From: Elymus sibiricus
Lineage: Eukaryota > Streptophyta > Magnoliopsida > Poales > Poaceae
Direction: 5' to 3'
DNA length: 64,000 nt
NCBI GenBank assembly: GCA_039707655.1
Contig: CM077666.1
Coordinates: forward strand, 396,199,886-396,263,885
A program made the translations under genes and the position numbers. A model generated the notes under the pieces. It did no database searches, was not told the DNA's origin, and saw only the letters and a program-made list of their open reading frames with translations. Positions 56,213 through 64,000 of the stretch are shown here, in pieces (position 1 is the first letter of the stretch; the number at the start of each line of letters is the position of its first letter).

Positions 56213-56803
56213 ATTGATGACAAATCAGTTAAGTTTTCAATGGGAGTAATATAATGGAAGCGTAAGTACAGAATGTGAAGACATTGGTTACATGATATAG
56301 AGGAACTCCCCCTGAAGATGTGCATATGAAGAATTTGCTTTTGATTGCAAATGCACATGGCAGGATGAAATTGTGGAGATCTCGCCCTATATCTTGGAAT
56401 CCAATCATGCATTATCATAAGATATTGAAGAATTTGAATGCATGATGAAAATTGGTGTCTGACAAATTACAACATGCATGCACACACATATATAAGGATC
56501 AAAGCATTGTCAAGCATGCAGATAAAATGTATCAGAAAAGCGTCAGACCATCAACAGTTTTAAAGTTACAACTCATCAACGGAGCGAATCAAATAAAGAC
56601 CAAGAGTTGCAACTTAGCAAAAACAGCCCAATATAAAAACCCTCTTGAAGACTAACTGTCAAATTTCTCCCCCTTTGTCATCAAATGACCAAAAGGAGAT
56701 GAAACTGAGGACTAACGCTCCCACAGAAGATCATCTTGAAGAACGCGGAGGAGCGCCAGTGTCGTTGTTGGGGTTCTGAGTTGAAGAAGGGCCTGCAGCT
56801 GTG
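56213..56803 (-). other. 3' non-coding part of the SIRE-type Copia
   Basis: AT-rich, no gene. Contains two SIRE-like tracts: AGGGGGAGTTCCTC near 56305 (minus) and GACAAAGGGGGAGAAATTTG near 56665 (minus), the latter close to where the long ORF ends. Confidence 0.6.
56799..56803. other. Target site duplication CTGTG of the solo LTR
   Basis: Repeated at 58395-58399. Confidence 0.9.
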
Positions 56804-58394
56804 TGAAAGCACATTTGCTCCCTTGGTGGTTTTGGTAATTTATGTCAACATACATATTGTTGGACTAATGCTTTAATCTAGTGAATTTCAGACAAGTTCA
56901 ACAATGGCGTGGCGTGGACGAGAGGACGTGGAACCCCCTCAAAAATGCTAAGGACAAGGATTGGCAAAGATCAAGACTCTACATTTTTGGTTTAGTGATC
57001 CAAGATCACATTGAGTCCATAGGAAAGCCAATACTATTAAAAGGGGATGAGGTGTTGCTTAATGGTCTTTTTGCTCAAGTGCTTAGTGACAGTATTCCTA
57101 AACCCTCAACCACTATCTCTACCCAAATATGTCCTAAACCTAAAGTCCAACTCGGCCCCACCGAAATTTCCAATCCGGCCCCACCGAGTTCATCCAAGAC
57201 TTAGCCACTGCCAAACCCTAACAAATCGGATCCACCGAAATGGATCTCGGTCCCACCGAGATGGCCTTGCCAACTCTTTGTAATCAGTTGCATTAACTTC
57301 GGTCCCACCGAGTTATGCATATCGGTCCCACCGAGATGGCTTGCCAAGTCTCTGTTGCCTTATTGCTTCACTTCGGTCCTACCGAGTTGATGCAATCGGT
57401 GCCACCGAGATGAGGTTTGCCCTAAGCCATTGCACTTCGGTCCATCCGAGTTGTTCGTATCGGTCCCACTGAGATTCCTAAAGTTCATATCTTTTACGCA
57501 GTTCGGTGCTACCGAGATGATTGTTTCGGTGCCACCGAGTTGGGTCAAAAGTGTGTAACGGTTGGATTTTGTGTGGAGGCTATATATACCCCTCCACCCC
57601 ATCCTTCTCAGTAAGGAGAGCCATCAGAATATGCCTACACTTCCACCATACATTTTCTGAGAGAGAACCACCTACTCATGTGTTGAGATCAAGATATTCC
57701 ATTCCTACCATTTGAACCTTGATCTCTAGCCTTTCCCAAGTTGCTTTCCACTCAAATCCTTCTTCCACCATAGCCAAACCTGTGAGGAGTGATTGAGTGC
57801 TGGGAAGACTATGATTTGAAGCACAAGAGCAAGGAGTTCATCAACAACACACCATCTATTACCTTTTGGAGAGTGGTGTCTCCTAGATTGGTTAGGTGTC
57901 ACTTGGGAGCCTCCAACCAGATGTGGAGTTGAACCAAGGAGTTTGTAAGGGCAAGGAGATCGCCTACTTCGTGAAGATCTACCCCGAGTGAGGCTAGTCC
58001 TTCATGGAGGTAAGCCATGGTGGAATAGGCAAGGTTGCTTCTTCATGGACCCTTCATGGGTGGAGCCCTTCGTGGACTCGCACAGTCGTTACCCTTCGTG
58101 GGTTGAAGCCTCCATCAACGTGGACGTACGATAGCACCACCTATCGGAACCACGCCAAAAACCGCCGTGTCTTCATTGCGTTTGATCTTCCATACTCTAC
58201 CCCTTTACTTTCCATACTATTGCATGCTTTACTATTTCCGCTGCTCAATCTCTAGATATGCATGTGTAGCAAGTATTGGAGTGATCTTAACTTGTGCCAA
58301 AATCTGCCTAAATTCCGAGAGAAATTAAAAACTGCTAATTTAGCTGATTAGGAGTCTATTCACCCCCCTCTAGACCTATCTCCTCGATCCTACA
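56804..58394 (+). mobile_element. Solo LTR, same family as the pol-less Copia
   Basis: 1591 bp, TGAAAGCACATTTGCTCCC...TCGATCCTACA, flanked by CTGTG on both sides. It is the reverse complement match of 4116-5694 and 11293-12868, including the palindrome array (57140-57545) and the TATATATA box (about 57580-57588, plus strand). Solo LTRs arise by recombination between the two LTRs of one insertion. Confidence 0.93.
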
Positions 58395-61300
58395 CTGTGT
58401 CTTCGATGTCTTCATTTTCATCAATGGCTCGAGAGGAAGACACTGAGCTTGGGACCATGGGAGGAACTTGAACTTTCTTGAACTTCTTCTTGGGCAGAAG
58501 TGACCAATCGAAGTTCATTTGAAACTCCATTTCTTCAAGTTCTATAGGGGTCTTCAAATGAGAGAGAATGGCCCAACTTCTGTCAAAGATCTCATGTAGA
58601 TAATAATGATTTTTGCGGACTGAATTGTACGTCACTGTCATATTGCCAAGAATTGCGTGTAGCTAATGGTTAACCCAGTCATGATTTTTGTCCACCTTCT
58701 GATGAAGACTGATGAGAAGCTTATGATCAGTCTTGATATGTGGAGCTTCACCTTGAGGTTTTTGCTGAGTGGCATTTGCGTCAGTGTCATGGCTGGATGA
58801 ATCATATCCCGTGGACTCTGAGACAGGCTGACGAAATTGCCCATCAAGGGGACGAACTCCTTCATCAATGACGGTTTTGCCTTTGCCAAGAACTGAAGCA
58901 ATAGTGCTTTGAAGTATTTCCATGTCTGGCATATAACTGAGATGATTCTGGCAGTCAGCCCTGTAGTTGATTGAAGACCTTGTTCTGATGAATTTCATGA
59001 TCTAGGGTACATAAGGCTTCAAATCAAACGGTGATTGTGTGATAATGGCCAAAGTCCTCATGAAGAAATCATGGATATTGATAGGAATACCATGGATGAT
59101 ATTGAATAGCAAGTTCTTCATGATTCCCACAACTTCTTCAGTCTCAGAATTGTGGCCTTTGATTGGACTGAGGGTTTTGGCCAGAATGCGATATACTGTC
59201 CTTGGCACAAATAGCAAATCCTTCACTAAGAAGGTCGTTCGAGGAGCTTCTCCTTCAGTCAACGACTTCATCAGCACTTGCATTAGATGGCTAGACAGCT
59301 CAGGTTCTTCACAATTTTTTTTGGCATCAGTAGAGGGCAGATCAACAGGAAGAGCACGAAGCAATTCATCAGGAGGAGCCTTATAGTGTGTGTTCTCACT
59401 CATCCAATCGAGAGCCCATGAATGAATGTCATTAACATCACCAGAAAGATGTAGAGTTGCATAAAATTAAAGAATAAGCTCTTCATTCCAGTCGCAGACG
59501 TTAGTGACGAAGTTTAGCAAACTTGCTTCATGAAGAATTGCCAGTACTGGTGTGAAGCATGGTAGAGACTCCATATCCATGTGAGGAATATGGCGATGAG
59601 GAAAGACCTTGCTCCTGTCAAACATGAGTGATGAATAATAGTTCATTTGAGCATTTGTCCAAAATCACTGACGCCTGATTTTTGCTGAGTCATAAGGTGA
59701 CTTGCCTATGAAGAAATTCTTCTCTCCAAAGAAGGCAGCATTATCAAACTTGGGTCTTCTGATGCTTTTGCCAACTTTGGGCATTGAAGACATAGGCTGA
59801 AGATTTATCTACTTTGGCCTCACATCAAAGATGGGTCTTCGAGAGCCCGTTGAATCATTGGGATCCATGATGGCCAAAGACTTAGTAACTTGCTCAGCTA
59901 TTGCAAATGGAACTGTTTCAAAATCTACTGCGGGGGCTGGTTCTTCTTGTTGAGGTGGAGGAGGTGCACCTTCTTCATCAGTCACATGTTGCACAATTTC
60001 TTTTGCTGATGCAGCTGGAATTTCTTCAATGATAGTCTGAAGGGATGGTTGATGTCCTTTAGAACCAACGTGAACTTCCTTAGTAATAGCAGGCGACTGA
60101 GGTACTTGTGTGAGAGGCGTGGTGAGGGGTGAATTCGGATGAGCAGCATCCCAGAAGTCATCATGCATAACTAGCGTTGTGGAGCCCACATCCACATCCT
60201 CATAAATTTCATCAGTCACACGAACTGGAGGCGATGATACCTTATGAAGTGAAGCATCTGCTTAAACTTTAATTTCTTCATCCACCTGCTCTGTGGAAGC
60301 AGCAGAGTGGGTAGTCTCTTCTTCATCAAGTGGTGGGATAACATATTCCACACCATATGGAACAATCTAGAATTCTTCAAAGTTCCGGGTTGGGGGTGCC
60401 AATGAAATTGGGATAGCATCAATTGGCTCAGTTGAAGACATTGGAGCCGTCTTCAACTTCTTCACAGTTTCTGTGGTAGGGGGTGCTGATGTTTTTCTTT
60501 TCTCAGCAGCCTTGGTAGTCTTCACTTCTGATGTAGAAGGAAGTGTGATAAGCTTCAAAGATGAAGTCAGTTCAGGCTCTGCTGCTGAGGAACTTGGTGG
60601 TATAATTTCTTCAGGCACGACTACTGTAGTCGCCCTGGCAGTGTCTTCAGGCGCAACTTCTTCAGTTGCCCTGGCTTGGTCTTGTAGAGGAGGTGAAGGC
60701 ATAGTCTCACTGGCCTGAGGGGTTTGTTGAGGAGCTGATGAACTTGATGGAGGTGCTTGGCCAAACCTCGCAGCCTCCCTTTTATTCTGATCATCAACCA
60801 CTTTGTTTGAAGTGGTGATGAACCTGTCCTTCACACCACAGCAGTGCTCTACCTGGCGATCATATTCGTCAGAAAGATGCTGAATCTCAATCTGCATGGC
60901 AATGAGCTGCTGAGGGGTTATTGTGAGCATGTTGTCCTTTAGTTCCTTTTGCTTCTTCTTCATCTATTTAGCCTGATCAATCTTGTGCTTCTCATTGAGG
61001 ACAAAAGCAGATAGAACTTGACTTGGTCCAGGAGGCAGATCTCAATGATCAAGTGGAGTATCAGGCTTCTGGCACCAGATATCTATGAAGTTCAAGATCC
61101 TTCTGGGTTCAGAAAGGTAGGGACTATGGTATTCTTAGCATGAGCAACTTCTTCCATTCTTCTCTGAACATACTCTGCAAGCTCATCTTCATCAACCTGA
61201 GGCAATACAGCCTTGGTTCTGGGGCTGGGTCTTGTTCCACGGCCTGCAGTTGCCTTTTTCTTCAGCATTGGCGAATTTGAAGATATATGCCCTAATGCTG

Positions 61301-61715
61301 AGGCACTTGATGCAGCTATTGTGGCTGTTTGAAATCCTTCAGTGCACTGGCAGGATGCTAGCACAACTGGCATTGAAGCTCTTGTAGCTGCAATTGAGGA
61401 ACTTGTGGCTGGCGGAGGTACTGATGAACTTGGAGCAGAAGGTGCCTTGGGTGCTGAAGCCTTTGATGATGACGGCTTTGGATCCGAGGGCTTTGCAGAA
61501 GACTTTGGTGCAGAAGATTTTGGCTGCAAGTGCACTTCAGTTGATGGTTTTGGCTTTTGAGCCAGCTTCTTCTTCATGGCTTTCTTGGGCGCACTGCCAC
61601 TAGAGCCTGCACCAGCCTTTGCTGATGCCTTTGAAGCCCTGTTGAATTCTTCAACAGCCTTCTAAGCCTGTTTCTGCAATTTGGCTTGTCACTTGGCCCA
61701 TTCTTTGGGGAATTC
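58395..61715 (-). pseudogene. Long decayed ORF of the SIRE-type Copia
   Basis: From about 60963 to 58390 one minus-strand frame stays readable through several in-frame stops (60367, about 60262, 59809, 59002, 58663 and others); a frameshift near 61000-61090 separates an upstream Ser/Pro/Lys-rich part (61577-61092). Order: basic low-complexity N-terminus, coiled-coil segment (KKKQKELKDNMLTITPQQL), Pro/Ser/Thr-rich middle, acidic stretch, then a globular part (59403-59002: FVPRTVYRILAKTLSPIKGH, NLLFNIIHGIPINIHDFFMR). That part resembles the 'putative plant transposon protein' domain seen in many plant elements. The whole would have been about 1050 residues. Function unknown. The solo LTR splits its end. 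Confidence 0.6.
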
Positions 61716-62690
61716 TGTAACACCCCAAAAATTTAACCATGTTTTTATTAAGTAAAATTTGGCCAGAAATAAAACTTTGAATTTTATTAGGTCTTTTATC
61801 TATTTTAGAGTAAATTATGTTTCCTGTTTTCTAAAATTCTTCCCTCCATTTAGAAATTTTTGTATAATATTGTGGGATTTGGTAGTTGTCTTAAATCAAT
61901 TCAATTATATTATAAATAACAATAGGAAATATTTTCATAATAATTTTTTTGCACAAGATAACTCTTTTAAAGGCTTTTTCAATACTTTAAATGCTTCTGT
62001 TGCACTACAACCATTTTAAATAATTCTCTAAAAATTCCACAAAAAATATGAGAGGTCATGTGATGCCTATAGATCACTTTTATGCAAAAATCCAACTTGG
62101 CCTTTTGAAATTTTTGAGCAAAACATCCTCTTCTCATTTCTGGTCCAGTTTCAGCTTTGAACTACAACCTCAATTTTAATTGCTCCAAAAATTCTGAAAT
62201 TAATCCCACCTTTAGTACTTCCTAGGAAAACCTTAAGTCCAGAAGATCAGCCCCATTTGCAACATTTTGATCCACCAAATAAATCTCCCAATTTTGTGTC
62301 CAGAACTGAAATTCAACCAAACATGCATTTGCAAGTTTCTCTTTTGGCCAAACTAACCCTGCTATTCTATCTAACATCTAAAGAGACACCACTCTGACAA
62401 GTCTCACTTCCAGCAAAGCTCTCTAGATAGCCAAAGCATTCTGTCAAGCACTTTGTGTGCATGACAGAAATTCTGCCCATTCCCAAACTACATTGCACAC
62501 TTGGTCATTTGGCCAAACCATCATGTCCATAGTGTCTAGGATCTCTAGGAGCATCATCCTGCCAAATACCAGCTTAATAAGGTCACTGTAGCCTCGACGA
62601 CATTCTGTCGAGCACCTAGCGTGCGCACAGGCAGAGCACCGTTCTGCACCCGCGGCAGCACCAAGCTCCTGCCGCCCCGTAGCTGCCTCC
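61716..62690 (+). mobile_element. LTR-like segment starting TGTAACACCCC
   Basis: Begins TGTAACACCCCAAAAATTTA, the usual start of several Triticeae Gypsy LTRs, and truncates the SIRE-type Copia. AT-rich first 500 bp, GC-rich end. Stops where TGTCAGGACC begins at 62691. No partner LTR or duplication is visible, so ends and orientation are inferred. Confidence 0.4.
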
Positions 62691-64000
62691 TGTCAGGACC
62701 AGTTTTCCAATAAAAACATTTATTGAAAGACCGCCCCTTCAGTCAGACCAGTACAGAAAATCCTTCTTACTGGTAGACAAATCCTTGATACAAAAATCCA
62801 GTAGTATTAAATATTATACAGGGTTGAGCTGAGGCTGCTCAACAGTTTATTACAAGCACGCCAATATTATACATAATGGCGGTATGTCACAAAGGATGTG
62901 GTGGCAATACTACTGACTCGCAAAAATAAAAAGAGTGATGGATATGTCACAGTGGAGTGGGTGACATAACTCTCATATCTTACAGCTCATCAAGCGTCGG
63001 TGTGAGGCTCGATGATTTTATATGGGTAGCGGAAGCGTATATAATACAAGTGGCAACTCCAGGATCGCAAGAGACTGACTGGGACTCCTCTAGGCGTCGG
63101 ACTCGCTATCGAACTCTTCATCCATGAGATCGCCTTCGTCAACACCTGGCCAAAACAATAGCCAGGGACAAGCCAGTGAGTACTTTGAATGTACTCGCAA
63201 ACAGCTTGGACATAAGATATAACAAATGCAAACATGATGCATATGAGCAAATTAGTAATACACACACAGGCATTTAAATTTGCACAGCAAGATAATTATA
63301 AAGGAAGTCGGGCGGTAGTCCTCCCGAAATGCCAACAAAATAGAAGAAGACCGATCGGGTGTCTGAAGCGAAAGGTAAGAAAAGAAAAGACATGCCTCAG
63401 TCGGGCGTCAGAGCGACACCACATAAAGGGCTTATATATGAATTTAAATAACAAGCTTGCCACAGTCGGACGTCTGAGCGACATCACATAAAGGGCTTAT
63501 AGTGAAAAGTAAATGACAAGGATGCCACAGTCGGACGTCTGAGCGACATCACATAAAGGGCTTATAGTGAAAAGAAAATGACAAGGATGCCACAGTCGGA
63601 CGTCTGAGCGACATCACATAAAGGGCTTATATTGAAAAGTAAATGACAAAATGCCATAGTCGGACATCTGAGTGACATCACATAAAGGGCTTATATTGAA
63701 AGTAAATAACAAGGATTGCCACAGTCGGACGTCTGAGCGACATCACATAAAGGGCTCATATCCAAAGTAAATAACATGATTGCCACAGTCGGACGTCTGA
63801 GCGACATCACATAAAGGGCTTATATCGAAAAGTAAATACAGCAGTGCCACAGTCGGACTTCTGAGCGACATCACATAAAGGGCTTATATCAGTAATATTC
63901 AAAATACGAGTAATCCGGGAGGTAAAACCATCCCAAGGAATACCCGGCATATCACAATAATAAACAGGTTAGTCCATCCACAGGAATAACATTCAGACAA
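62691..64000 (-). mobile_element. Second LTR-like segment, LARD-like layout
   Basis: Starts TGTCAGGACC and runs off the window. Shares with the LARD LTR the string GAATGTACTCGCAA (63189-63202, compare 15150-15163) followed several hundred bases later by a 64-bp tandem array, so it is probably the end of a large LTR of a minus-strand element of a related but distinct family. No open frame of interest. Confidence 0.45.
63394..63905. repeat. Eight-copy 64-65 bp tandem array
   Basis: Units start at 63394, 63459, 63524, 63589, 63653, 63718, 63782 and 63846. Each contains GTCGGACGTCTGAGCGACAT then CACATAAAGGGCTTATA. The first half of each unit is strongly conserved and the last 20 bp (GTGAAAAGTAAATGACAAGG-like) varies by small indels. 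Confidence 0.95.

Larger units (their letters stand above)
54816..61715 (-). mobile_element. Decayed SIRE/Maximus-type Copia, partial
   Basis: Minus-strand element: 3' LTR fragment (54816-56194), PPT, 3' non-coding part, long decayed ORF. Its 5' end (gag, primer site, 5' LTR) is missing beyond 61715, where an unrelated LTR begins. The LTR start TGTAAGTGCATCAAGTGCCC (minus) and the tract AAAAAGGGAGAGAT are of the SIRE/Maximus kind. A solo LTR of another family sits inside. Confidence 0.65.

Noticed and set aside
63394..63905. Regular 64-bp repeats that could suggest a CRISPR array
   Set aside because: The whole unit repeats with no unique spacers, and the context is a plant retrotransposon LTR. 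It is an ordinary tandem repeat.
1..64000. Host genes, tRNA or rRNA genes, MITEs
   Set aside because: I looked for long frames outside the elements, for known RNA genes and for terminal inverted repeats of small DNA transposons and found none that I could support. TGGTATCAGAGC matches are retrotransposon primer sites, not tRNA genes.

Overview
The window is a Triticeae-type (wheat/Aegilops/barley/rye) intergenic block made essentially of nested LTR retrotransposons. The grass tribe is inferred from three things: an LTR starting TGTTGGAAATATGCCCTAGA (the BARE1/WIS/Angela group), a LARD-type element with ~4.5 kb LTRs (Sukkula-like), and several TGTCGTGG-type Gypsy LTRs. I see no host gene, no rRNA, tRNA or CRISPR, and nothing bacterial.

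Left half (1-29711). A minus-strand Tat-lineage Gypsy element (pol 19304-21894, gag in two pieces, 5' LTR 29177-29711) has been split twice. On its left a Sukkula-like LARD has landed in the RNase H region (right LTR 14821-19303, left LTR 1-3120, cut by the window edge). That LARD is itself interrupted by a minus-strand Copia element (4116-12868, duplication GGGTT) with a complete Gag and no pol. In the gag of the Tat element sits a small non-autonomous Gypsy element (23138-27776, duplication GTGTC) that has lost pol but keeps an antisense ORF of the gypsy-type 'Transposase_28' kind. The Tat LTR abuts a plus-strand Athila-like gag fragment (29712-30449).

Right half (30450-64000). A gag-only Gypsy element on the minus strand (30450-54815, LTRs 657/658 bp, flanks GGGGG) is a pol-less relative of the Tat element to its left. 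Its gag is split by an old-bodied Copia element (34093-52650, duplication ATTGG) whose coding region is ruined while its LTRs are ~98% identical. The right LTR of that Copia is split by a very young, complete BARE1/WIS/Angela-like Copia element (42236-51230, duplication CCACG) with an intact 1327-residue polyprotein. By-eye LTR divergence falls with nesting depth (about 3%, then 1.7%, then no substitutions), as expected for successive insertions. To the right lie a decayed minus-strand SIRE/Maximus-type Copia element (54816-61715) carrying a solo LTR (56804-58394, duplication CTGTG), then two LTR-like segments, the last with an eight-copy 64-65 bp tandem array.

The inner Angela-like element encodes a complete set of proteins for its own transposition. 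Most of the others look like parasites of other elements' machinery: the LARD (no protein), the pol-less SIRE relative (Gag only), the gag-only Gypsy, and the decayed outer Copia. I do not see a wholly new system. The most unusual points are the intact young element with unequal palindrome arrays in its LTRs, the full-length but dead Copia body with young LTRs, a second promoter-like block inside the pol-less Copia, and a gag start codon placed inside a primer-binding site.
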